DNA of 64,000 nucleotides from Euptelea pleiosperma (lineage: Eukaryota; Streptophyta; Magnoliopsida; Ranunculales; Eupteleaceae): positions 43,181,109-43,245,108 of the forward strand of contig CM068542.1 in assembly GCA_035048495.1 (NCBI GenBank). Reading direction: 5' to 3'. Below, piece by piece: positions 12,601 through 24,600 of this stretch. A program made the translations under genes and the position numbers. The notes below the pieces were generated by a model that made no database searches, had not been told where the DNA came from, and saw only the letters and a list, made by a program, of their open reading frames with translations. Numbering within the stretch: position 1 is the first letter of the stretch; every line of letters begins with the position of its first letter.

Positions 12601-15600
12601 TTCTGCAAGCAGCAGAAAGTTTCTTTTAGGAAAGGAAATGTAATTGAACCACTCTATACTTTGTTATGCACATTTTCAGCATGGTTTTAAATTTCACCAA
12701 AATCTTTGAAATTTCGGCGGTTTCGGTAAATCCCTAAAATTTTGCCATATCTTTAATTGTTTCCTATTTCTTGCGAACTTCTCTATTAAAGCCTTCTTTC
12801 CCTTATTAATGGCAAAAATTAAGGTTCCCTTATATCTTGTAAGAGATTATAGTCTATAGAGAGAGAAAAAGATTATAATTTGTTTCCATAAACTAAGGTT
12901 TTCTTTTTTTAAGTATAAATTTTCCACCGATTCAGCGAAATTTCAAAATTTCACCCAATATTTCGGTTTCGACCTGGACCGAAACCCAGGTCAAAACCGA
13001 AATTTCAATCCTTGATTGTCAGTACTCGCTAGTAACCAGAGGGTGGTTATAGCAATAGTCACTTCAGCAGTAACCTTAATGAGCTGAAAATAAGTTTTCT
13101 CGCATGATTGGGTCTCTAACGTAAACATGCAGGAACAAGTCAGAGTGCAAAGTTTGGAAGGACAGATCATATGATGTTTGTTTATACTTTTTTACTATTT
13201 TCTCATTTCTGAGTTCTTGCCAACAAATGGACCTCATCTTCTAGTTTAACTTTTTGTTTCTCTACCAGGGTAGATTTCTGCTTGCCGCAGCCAGCGGCCG
13301 TGTCTTAGCTCGTTCATTTCATTCAGTTCTTCATGTTGGTTATGAGACGATAGAACAAGCACTTGGTACTGGAAGTGTACATATTCCTGAGTTTGAACCT
13401 GAAATGACATGGAAACATGTGGAGCTCTCTGCGATGCTGGAGGATGTGCAAGCTCATGTTGCACCAACTGATATTGATCCAGGGGCTGGACTGCAATGGC
13501 TGCCAAAAATCCTTCGGAGCCCTCCAAAAGTAAAGCGTACTGGAGCTTTACTTGAAAGAGTGTTCATGCCTTGTACAATGTACTTCCGGTACACAAGGCA
13601 CAAAGGTGGAACTGCAGATTTGAAGGTTGGATACAGCTGCCTTGAAATTTGTCTTAAATTTTTGTACAAAATAATTCACATAGATACCAGTACTTACTGC
13701 ATATTTATTTTGCACCATATTCTTTACCTTTCAATGTTTATATTTGTATATGGTTAATCATTAGAGAATTGATTTTAATACTAGAGCTTGTGATTTTTCA
13801 TTTTAAACAGTTGCTGGCTTTCTGTTTATGTTACTGCAGGTGAAGCCATTAAAAGAGCTGATATTCAATTCTCCTAATATAACTGCAACAATGACATCTC
13901 GCCAGTTTCAGGTTATGCTGGATGTATTGAGCAATCTTCTCTTTGCACGGTTTCCCAAGTGAGGATATGCATTTTATTTTTGGCTCCTATAATTTTCTGT
14001 TCCTATGTTTTTGGAATCCTTTTTCCTCTCTTTTATTTCTCTTTTCTCAATTAAAATAAAAATTTCGGTGGTTCTTCAATGTATTGGCCTTCTTAATTTG
14101 CATGTAATATTGAGTATCAGGAGGTGTAACTGAGGTTCCACCATTAGCTTTTGAACATCAATTTTTTTTTACAAGTAAAGCTGTTTATTTTAATACAAAG
14201 ATAAAAGGGCTAAGAGAAGCACTTTATGATACAAGAAACAATAAAGGGCCAGGACCTGGAAACTTGGACCCCCCCTCCCCCAAAGAGGATTTACATATGC
14301 TTTTGAACAATGATGTCCCACTTGTAAAATAAATCTTTGAACTTAAACTCTCTTAAAGGCTTTTAAAATTGATGCTCATTGAAACAAAGTCAACTTAGTC
14401 CAGTCAACAACCGATTCCAAAGACCCATATTTGTCTTCAAAGATTTTGGAGTTACCCTGCTTTGAAATAATTCCAGCAGGAGGCAAAAAAAGTAGTCAAC
14501 CTCTAATATTGAAAGCTTCCACTGGCCATAAAGAAGATCAATCACTTTCCTTGGCGTGACCTCCTGCAAACTAAATAATACCCGAATAAACTTGTTCCAC
14601 ACTGTGCTAATAAATGGGCAATGAATAAGCAAATGATTAACAAATTGCCATTAGCTCTACAAAAAAACCACCGCATACTCGGGATGATTTATGTATGCTA
14701 ATCAGGTAATCCACCATTAAAATCTCATCCAAAGAAGTGGCCAAAAGAAATTTGTGTTGATGATGTGCATATTATAAATATAGGTTATATATAAAAGAGA
14801 TAAAATTTGTGCATCAGCTTCTTCCCAACTCTCGTGACTAAATAAAAATATATTTACATTTTTCAGTAAGATCAGAATGAACATGCAACAATTTCTTTGA
14901 GAAGTATGTACATACAACTGATTCCCCTGCTTTTCTTTCAAGCCTGCTAGGCCCCCTCTTTCCCATTATTCCCAACATCTGAATGTTTAATGATTTAGCC
15001 ATGTTTAAGGGTTTTTTATGAGCTTTTATTGTTGGTATTTTGATAAGGTGTGGCTGTTGTACAAAATCTACTGCCAACAATGGATCTGACTCCTTCCATG
15101 TTTGCCTTGTGACTTTTTTCTGTAATTCCCCCATGTTACGAATTGAGATAGTGTAGTTAACAAGTGTTTAAGTTTGTTGAATTGCTCTGTACATCCATAT
15201 ATTGTATATTGGAAAGGGCATAAGCTGAAATTAAAATATGCTTTAACATATTCTGTTCTTTGTACGTATGAGATGATGTTTAGTGTTATCATGCAGTTTC
15301 TATATAGTCATGTTCTTGTTTTATTCAATAAAACTTTGTTTGTCTTATTCAAGGTATTAAATTTTCATTTCGGATTTATTTTGACCGTCCTAGGAATGGA
15401 AATATTTCTTGGAAATATATCGACCAGTGTGGAAACTTTAGGAAATGATGAAATAAGGCATTAAAAACATTCATAAGACATCAAATTATAATCTACAACC
15501 ATATGGATTGTGGAAATGAATGACCATAGTCTTTTGTGACATGCTAAGGTAGGTATCTGAGAGTTCCATGTTGTAAGTTGTAACCATCAAATATTCTCAC

Positions 15601-18600
15601 ATTAAGTTCATAGTTGAAATGAATAGATCTAGAGTAAGGGTTTGTGAGAAAGAGGAGAAGAGAAGAGAGAGGAGAGAGACGAATGGAGAGCATGATAGTT
15701 GTTGACAGGGTGTACCCTTCATGTTATAAGGGACCCTTTATATCTGTAAGGGCATATTTGTCCATGTAGTTCCTTTTTTTATATTAATAAAAGTTTGGAG
15801 TCATGTGCCCATGCACTCCTTTACCATTTCTCTCTTCTCTCCACTCCAAACCCTAGATACAAACCTGATGTGGACATCAAAGCATCACATGGGTTCTACC
15901 AGTGGAAGACAAGGAAAAAGATTTTGAAGACCTCACATGCATATGCATCATGAAGACTCCACATTGGAAAGATGCATGTGGGCTACGTAGGGAGTTTTTG
16001 AAGAGTTTTTATTTGTTTTCTAAATTCTTTTAGTTGTAATTTTTATTGGATGATGAAATATATTGAATTTTGCTATTGAGAATTCTCTTTTGGAGTGCTC
16101 TCTTCTTCCTTGGTGAGAATCCAAGCTTCCTTGGTGTGAATTTAAGCTACTCGGTGCGAATCCGAAGATAATTTCTTCTATCTCTATCTCCTCTCTTATT
16201 CTCTTCTCTTTCTCCAGTTTAGTTTTCTTTATTTTCCTTTTCTTTTGATCAAATTTGACCTAGAAAACCCAACCATATCTCTTCTATCTCTAAACCCTAA
16301 CCATTGAACAACACTGTGAATGGTACCGCGTGAATAGTGACGTGAATAGTAACTTCCTTACACCAGTTCGTCTTATGGCACCTTAAACCCTCCCAAAACC
16401 TTTACCACAACCCCCAAACACTCCTAGATCCCTGCAGTAACCATAGAAACCCCTAACCTCTTCTCAAACCCTAATTTTCCATGGATTTCATTTTTCTCCC
16501 GAAACACGACTAAAATCGGATACTTGTCAGAAAGCCCCGAAACTTACCAGAAACCTTTCTGAACTTCAAATAACTTATAACCTCCTGGAAAATGATACTA
16601 TTTCAGATCTATTTCGTCCTTTAAATGAATCTCTATGCTGGTTGGAAGTTCCACCTTCCATTAGATCATCGTCGTTAAAGCAACAAGTCTAATATTGTGG
16701 GATTATGTGAAGGCCTTGGATTTTAATAAATTTATTTGCTTAAATCTGATTATTTGCATGTGATTAACATGGAAATTTATTTGCGTGTTCTTAATAATTT
16801 TTCGTTAATCTCAGCCTTTAGTTTGAGGCCATCATATTCGTCCTGCATCAAAACCCTAACCTTGAACCCTTAACTTCTACTTTAGTTACATGACTCCAAT
16901 ATTATTATTTATACTAGGGAACTATTACATGGATAGAAATGCCCTTACACCATAAACAATAATGAAATACTACTTTGATAACACTCCCCTACAAGTTGGT
17001 GCGAAGATATTTATCATGCCCAACTTGCTGAGGCACCAGTGCAATTGATAACTGGGAATTCCCTTAGTGAATACATTTACTACCTGCTCGTTAGTCTTCA
17101 TGAAAGGAGTATAAACTTCCCCAGAAACAATCTTCTCTCGTATGAAGTGTCTGTCCACTTCAATGTGCTTTGCCCATGGTTTAAAATTTCGGAATGTTTC
17201 GTAATGTTTTGTTTCATTTCGTAAGGAAACCGAAACGAAACATTCAATGATGAATGTTTCGTAATGTTTCGGTTTGTTTCGCCGAGACAATCCGAGCCAA
17301 TCCGATACAATCCAAAAAAATAAGAAAAAATAAAAAATATAATTTAATGATTTTGAATAATATTTCGTAATGTTTCGGAATGTTTCGTAATGTTTCGGAA
17401 ATTTTTTCAATGTTTCGTGAATGTTTCGTTTCGTTTCGGAGTTTGTCTCGGTTTTTCACTTGACCGAGACGTTCCTTCGAAACGAAATTTTAAACCTTGG
17501 CTTTACCCAATCATGTTGAACTGGATTGTGGGCAATGCAGATTGCTGCCTTGTTATCACAATATAAGCTCATTAAGCTAGTAACAAGCAAGGTTTAAAAT
17601 TTCGTTTCGAAGGAATGTTTCGGTCAAGTGAAAAACCGAGACAAACTCTGAAATGAAACGAAACATTGAAAAAACAATAAAAAGCGAAATTTCCGAAACA
17701 TTTCCGTAACATTCCGAAACATTTCAAAATATTTCCAAATTCATGAAATCATATTTTTTGGATTGTATCGGATTATCTCGGTTTGTCTCGGCAAAACAAA
17801 CCGAAACATTACTAAACGTTCCAAAATTTTAAACCATGGTAACAGGGAATCCTAGTTCAGCTACTAGGATCTTCAACCATAACATCTCGCATAAGCGATG
17901 AGCCATAGCTCGGAACTCAGCCTCTGTACTAGATTTAACAACCACATGTTGCTTCTTGTTTCTCCATGTCACGAGATTGCCCCCAACAAAGTTTCAATAC
18001 TCTGAAGTAGATCTTCTGTTATCTTTGGCACTTGCCTAGTCTACATCAGTGTATGACTCTACTCTCATGTGACCATTTTTCCTGAAGAGAAGTCCCCTAC
18101 TAGGGGAGGATTTGAGATACCTCAAAATCTTGTGTGCTGCCTCCAAGTGAATATCTCTAGGTGAGTGCATATACTAGCTGATCCCGCAATAGGTCGGTCA
18201 AGCTCGACAAAGAGAGTGGGAGGTGGAGTACCAGGGAGAGGTACATTGAAAGAAGGCCTCTCTGCACTATTTTTCTCCTCCTGAAGAGAGGTAGGCAAGG
18301 TATAAGGGAGTAGCCTCATGAAAAGTGATATCCATGGAGACAAACTTCTTCTTGGACAAGGGGTGATAACATTTGTATCCTTTATGGGGAGAAGAATTCC
18401 CAAGAAAGATGCACTTGAGGGTCTTCATTTTGGAAAATGTCGAGTCATATCCCTGCTTCTCGTATCCGTGTCCGTATCCGTATCCGTATCCAGCCATCAT
18501 AGCCAGAACGTGCACAAAGCAAACATAACCAAAAACACGTGGAGGGATTAAAAACAAGGAACAATTTGGTTTTAAGATCTAGTAAGGAGTCTTAAAGTGC

Positions 18601-21600
18601 AGAGTGCGTGAACGTATGCGATCAATAAGATGTGTAGTAGTAAGAACAGCATTAGACCAATAAGACTTAAGCATACTGCTACCAAAAAGGAGAGAGCGAG
18701 CTACCACAAGAAGATGACGATTCTTCCTTTTAGCAACACAATTCTGTTGAGGAGTGTAACTGTAGGAATTTTGATGGCCAATCCCATGTGCAGCCAAATA
18801 GTGCTGAAGACCACCATACACAAGGTTTAAAATTTCATTCCGGAGGAATGTATAGGTCAAGTGAAAAATCGAGACAAACTCCGAAACAAAACGAAACATT
18901 GAAAAATGGCGAAACAACGAAATTTCCGAAACATTACGAAACATTCCCGAAACATTTCCAAAATCATGAAATTATATTTTTTTTATTTGTGCTTTTTTGG
19001 ATTGTATCGTAATGTTTCGGTTTGTCTCCGCGAAACAAACCGAAACATTATGCAACGAAATGAAACATATGAAACATTGCATGTTTCATTTCGGTTCTCT
19101 TGCGAAACATTCTGAAATTTTAAACCATGACCATACATGTATTCTCTCCTTTGGTCAGTACGAAGGTTCCTGATCTGAGCACCAAACTGTGTTTGGATCA
19201 TCTTGTGAAAATTTTGAAAGATGAAATATATATCATATTTGGTTTTCATATAAATCCAGGTACTCTGGTATGATCATCGACAAAGCTAACAAAATAACAA
19301 AAGCCAAGGGGAGAAGCAACGGGGGCAGTGCCCCAAATATCAGAACGCACAATATCAAAAGGAGAAGAACTACGATTGCCTCTCGAATGATAAGAAGAAC
19401 GATAATGTTTAGTAAGCTCACATGTCTCACAATGCAACTCGGACATACAAATAGAAGAAAATAGACAGGAAATAAAAGTTTTAAATACTGAAAAGAAACA
19501 TGCCCAAGGCGTGCGTGTTGCCAACACAAAATAGACTCTATATTGAGTCGACTACTATTACGAGATTGCAATGTTGTGGACTCAATAGGTCATCCATCCA
19601 AGAGGTACAGACCATCCGCCTTATGTCCAGTACCAATCCTCATCCTCATGTCCAAGTCTTGGAAGACACACAAAGAAGAAAAGAATGTAACGCTACAATC
19701 CAATCGTTTGGTAAGGGCACTAATAGATAACAAATTGGAAGTAAACTGCGGAACATGTAAAACAAAAGATAAAGAAAGTTGGGAAGAGGGGTTGACAGTC
19801 CCTTTCCCAGACACAGAAGATCGAGTACCATTAGCAATTTTAACTTTATCTCTACCCGCGCAAATAGAATAAGAAGGAACAAAGAAGACATACCCGTCAT
19901 GTTTCCGGAGGCACCTGAATAAATGATCCAGGTGGGACTGGGAGATAAAGTGGACACATGATGGGGAAGTGCTAGTGGTACCTGACTGGGCAAATGAGGA
20001 TGTGGTAGTGTCAAAAGCGCCCTCGAGTTGGGTAAGAAAACGCCAAAGATTGTTGATCTCCGCCTGTGAAACTGGGGCTGTAGAGGCAAAGGAGCCTTGA
20101 TTAGCTGGGCCACGGAATCGTGCATGTATAGTATTTCTAGCACCATTAGGCTCCACATAACATAACAAGACCAGGTGGATGTATCTCAGGGAGCACTAAC
20201 AGGAGTCTCAGGAATATCACTATGAGTAGTAGGAGCCACTAAGCGGTTGGAGCTGCCTAAGGCCTCTCCAAATAATTCTTCCCTCTAATTTGACAGATGT
20301 AATTTGCAGCCTTGGATTCTCGAGGCCCACTTGAGGCACCATTGAACCTCCAACACTGCTCGAGGTTGCTTCTGTGCTTACTATGGAGCATGCAGGAACC
20401 CTTTCGGTAGACATATCTACTCTCAAAGGACCCAAACAACACACTAGTAGAAAGCCGTGTTCACACATAGGCTTAAAATCAATACTGGAGATCACCCGTA
20501 GGGATTATAACCCAAAAAATAGCCCAAACAGGAACAAAACAGGGCTTACGGCATGATTAGAAGGGAGTTCATCGTCCGAATTACGAAAAGAGATCTATGA
20601 GTGTCCCAAACAGCACCACAAGTCATGTACAAACCCAAAAGACTGAGGAAAACACTATCCACAGGGTTTAAAACCCTAGAAGTCGCCAAAACCCCCAAAA
20701 AACAAGGTTCGTGGTAACATTAGAGGGGATTTTTGCTCCCAACTCGTCAAATCTCCACCAAACACAGCGAGGTTTGATTCTATTCGTCCGTAATTATGTA
20801 TAAGATCAAATTCATGCTACAAATCCAGCCAAGAAACCCTGTAGGAATCATAACAAATTAGAAATTCGAAAACTGATTTCTCACCTTTTTTCAGAAAAAA
20901 AGATCAAAAGTCCATCAAGATCACTCTAGAAAAATTCCCCAAAATACCGAAAAGTCTGAAAAATCGATCTCCTTTAGGTGGAACCCTTCCTAGCTGACTC
21001 AGGGTATGTGTCCCGATGTCCGTACGACTGATAAAGTTAGTGCACTTGTTCGTCACCTCTAGTAGGTTCTTGTCACCAACACTCCGATACCAAGTATAAA
21101 TGGATAGATCTAGGGTTGGGGTTTGTGAGAAAGAGGAGGAGAAGAGAAGAGAGAAGAGAGAGGAATAGAGAGCATGTTAGTTACATGAATCCAATATTAT
21201 TATTTATACTAGGGAAGTATTACATGGACAGAAATGCCCTTACACCATAAACATTAATGAAATACTACTCTGATAACATTCATTACATCAAAATATAATT
21301 TTAATTACACATAGGAATATCACAAACACATAGACCATCGACCCCCAATTATCTCTATCATGGCTAGGACTGGGCCCACGACAAAATATGTAAATTACAT
21401 GTCTAAACGATATAAACTATTAACTATTACGTTTGCATATATTTATATTTTTCTCTAGTTCTATTATTAATAAATAAAATAAAAAATATTAAAATAATTA
21501 GACATAAACAAATGCATCATATATGCATGCATTTGATGCATTAGGGTTTCCCTGATGTTTTAGATTTTTTATTTTTAATTAAATTATATATCTAATTATG

Positions 21601-24600
21601 AAAAACACTTATTATAAAGAATTAATGAATCATAAGTCGTTTATGTTAATGAATCAATCTTATGTATAATTTAAAAGTCATATTTACTTTTAACTTATAA
21701 CATTTGCCTAATTCTGTATTTTCTAAATAATTTTACAATAAATTTTTTTAATTTAAAAATATTTTGAGGAAAAAACAAAATTTTAATCCAACCAAGTTGT
21801 AGGTCAGGCTTAAGTTATACAACGTATAATTCATTCTTGCACGATGTTTAGGGTGGATACCAAGGAAATTGGGGTTAACCCCAAATTTCTGAAATTTTCA
21901 TCATAAAAATCCTTAAATTTGTGCACAAATCTGGTGCAAATGCATCATAGATCCATAGTTCTAATGCATTGAAACTCTAACCTCTATTTCTATCAACAAC
22001 AAGAAATTTAAGTTTGATCAAACCTTGAAAATTTGCAAAACCCCCTAAATTTTGGTTTTTTGTGTTAGAATTACTGAAAAATCAATTGATTCGCAAAAAA
22101 ATAAAGTTTGGAGGAGTTTAGAGAGGTTTTCACACTTCGGGTTAAAGATTTGCAATTTGCATTAGTCGAAATATTTCAACTAATATCATAGAGTTTTCTT
22201 TGTAGGAAAAAAAAAAAAAACACTGTAACTCTATATATTTCATGAAATTTTGCAATACTTCCACCGCAAGTAATGTTTCCTGTCTAACTGCCTCAAAATG
22301 AAAATATTTCCCAAAATAAATGAAATTTAATACAATGTTATTATTTTGTAATTAGTTTTATATTTATGAAATACTACTAGAGTAGAAGTGTGTTCAATGC
22401 TTTACAATAAAATAGTCTACAAGTTCAGTATACATAATAACTGCATGGTTGTGTGAACTGTAAACTGAAAATCATTTCTGTAGGTAAAATCTAAGTTACT
22501 TGTAGATTGATCAAATAAAACAATGCAACTTACTCTTGAAATTTTTCAATTTAAATTATGTGATTCAGGCTTCGAAAAAGTACTCTCTTGTATCCTGCTG
22601 AAGATGATGAAGATGTTGAAGAAGAGGCGGATGAGGTGGTTCCTGGTGGTGTTGAAGAGGTAGAACTTGCAAGAATCAACCTTGAACATGTAGAACGAGA
22701 GCGGAAGCTGCTCCTTGATGACATTAGGAACCTGTCCATTTGTAGTGATGCTTCAAAAGAACTATGCTTATCTGCAGAAAAGGTTGGCGATTTGTGGATG
22801 ATAACTGGTGGAAAATACACACTGGTGAGGGATTAATTTTATGAAGTACTTGAAAATGGAAAGCTCCAAAATATCTTATTGTGATACTCCTTTTTTTTAT
22901 ATTATTACTGGGTGGGTGGTAAATCCAGCCAAACAATTTTTTCGGTCCAATGTTGGTTTTCTTCATATTCTCTTTGTTCTTAACGCCTACATTTAACATC
23001 TCGGTCTCATTCAGTGTCTCAGTTAGTTGACAGAACGAGGTGTCTCGATTAAGACAAAACAATATGGAACGAGGCGAAATGAGACATTGGGTAAAAATAA
23101 AAAAATAAAACTATGCAACAGAGACGCGTGATACATGTGTCGGTGTCCTACATTGATATGAATTGTCCGACACACGGAACCCTACAAACCCAATTGACTG
23201 ACATGTCCGTACAGTTTATTCAATAAGCTGAGAGATGTACTTTTTGAAAATATTTTAGTTCATGTTTAGTATATTATATAGAAAGAATGTATTTAGATAA
23301 GCTGAAGTGTATTAAAGTCATATAAAAATATATAAATAATAACCAAAAACAAAATAGTTGTGAAAATTATAATTTGTTTGAAAAAATTGTGTTGGCATGA
23401 GTCCAACGTGTGAGTATAGCAGTGTCCGTCACAACAAATTATTAGAAAATGGAGTGTACTTGTTAATTAGTAAAAAATAAGTCTTGACTCTACACTCAAA
23501 GATACAAATATACATTACATTAAATGGATTCTAATTCTAAATTAAGCTAAGAATATGTTATTTATCTTTTATATGCGGTATAAAAGAGACGTATAAAAAA
23601 AATAAGGTTTAAATTACTTAAATTAGGATTCCAATACGGAACGATACATACCCTAATGTAGCGTCTCAATACGTAACTGGAATGAAATGTCTCAAATGAG
23701 GTGGAACAAGATGCAACGAGACTTTGAACGATGCTTATCGCCATTTACACTTTACAAAGATATTTTGATCAGCTGGAATGGTCGTAGGAAGAGTTTCCTT
23801 AGCATTCGTGCTCTAATCTTCTATATGGCCTAACTACACATTTCCTCAAAATCTTGTGTTATGTTAACAGAAGCTGTGGTATTTCCTTTTTTTTGGGTAT
23901 AAGCTGGTCAAAATCTAAGTGGAATTTGGTTTTCTTTATAGACTGTCCGGCAATTTAAGCCACTCAGTTAAAATATACTGATTTGCCTAAACCTTGAAAA
24001 AATGCAACTCAAGAAGATTTGCATTTCTAGAAATTCAATCAAGTGTTAACAGTTAAAGTGCTAACATTTACTTTCTATACTTATAATTTACAAAATTACA
24101 ATACGGAAATGGCTCATTTCTTTAAAATCTTTATTTAGTACCAGAAACATTGGGATATCAAATAAATTTCTCTGGACATTGATAACATCAGACACTTCAT
24201 CCGTCCCTAGAGCTGTTGCGGAAGTGGGTGTTATCATGTATTAGAAGTTGTCAGGGTGTACCCTTTACACTATAAGGGACACCGTATATTTGTAAGGGCA
24301 TTATTGTCTATGTAGTCCTCCTTTTAATATAAATAGAAAGTTGGGAGTCATGTGAGACACACATGCTCTCCATGTAGTCCTTCTAGTGCTGTTTTAGGAT
24401 TAATTTTTCTCTATAAAAAATCATTAAAATAAGGGTGACATTGCCATACATGCTAAGATGAGTGTCAACACTGCAGTGCAATGTCGTTGTTACATATAGA
24501 TTAGTACTCTATGGTTGTAGATTTACAGCCTTACAAACTCCTTTTCAGGTGCAAGGACTGAAGAAAGAGATGGGAAACACACAAAAATCTAGAAAGGCTG

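Larger units (their letters stand above)
2954..13268 (+). other. 10.3-kb SABRE intron filled with transposons
   Basis: The donor AAT|GTGAGT at 2954 and acceptor CAG at 13268 bound the largest intron. It holds, in order, a foldback fragment (3260-3400), copia pieces (3490-4060), AAACCCTA-rich sequence, an inverted-repeat element split by a complete copia, a truncated copia, and a hAT-like miniature element. The flanking exons join in phase 0 (HSEEAN / GRFLL). Confidence 0.85.
15612..21278 (-). mobile_element. Older Ty1-copia element with nested insertions
   Basis: Right (5') LTR 21093-21278 is 186 bp. The left (3') LTR is 15612-16983 but is split by an insertion. Both end in TGATAACA, and the target duplication TTCAT is at 15607-15611 and 21279-21283. 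The PBS complement ...ACTCCGATACCA abuts the right LTR and a polypurine complement (CTCCCCTACAAG) abuts the left. The body carries gag/protease remnants (20160-19590), gag-pre-integrase and integrase pieces (19570-18280) and RNase H pieces (18060-17000), all frameshifted. Most of the RT domain is deleted at about 18180. Three hAT-like miniature elements sit inside. Confidence 0.88.
13959..22568 (+). other. 8.6-kb SABRE intron with nested copia
   Basis: The donor AA|GTGAGG at 13959 and acceptor TCAG at 22568 bound an intron whose flanking exons join in phase 2 (FPK / LRKSTLLYP). It contains a LINE fragment and a copia with nested insertions. 14660-15611 and 21284-22568 are AT-rich with nothing recognisable. 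Confidence 0.85.

Noticed and set aside
13254..13757. Longer open frame continuing past the exon end at 13625
   Set aside because: Conservation ends at the GTTGGA donor and the next exon begins with an in-phase VKPLKELIF; the tail is read-through intron.
14148..14310. GCTTTTGAACA direct repeats considered as LINE target duplication
   Set aside because: They would delimit only 136 bp and exclude the RVT-like coding stretch at 14390-14632, which is in the same orientation; the match may be chance.
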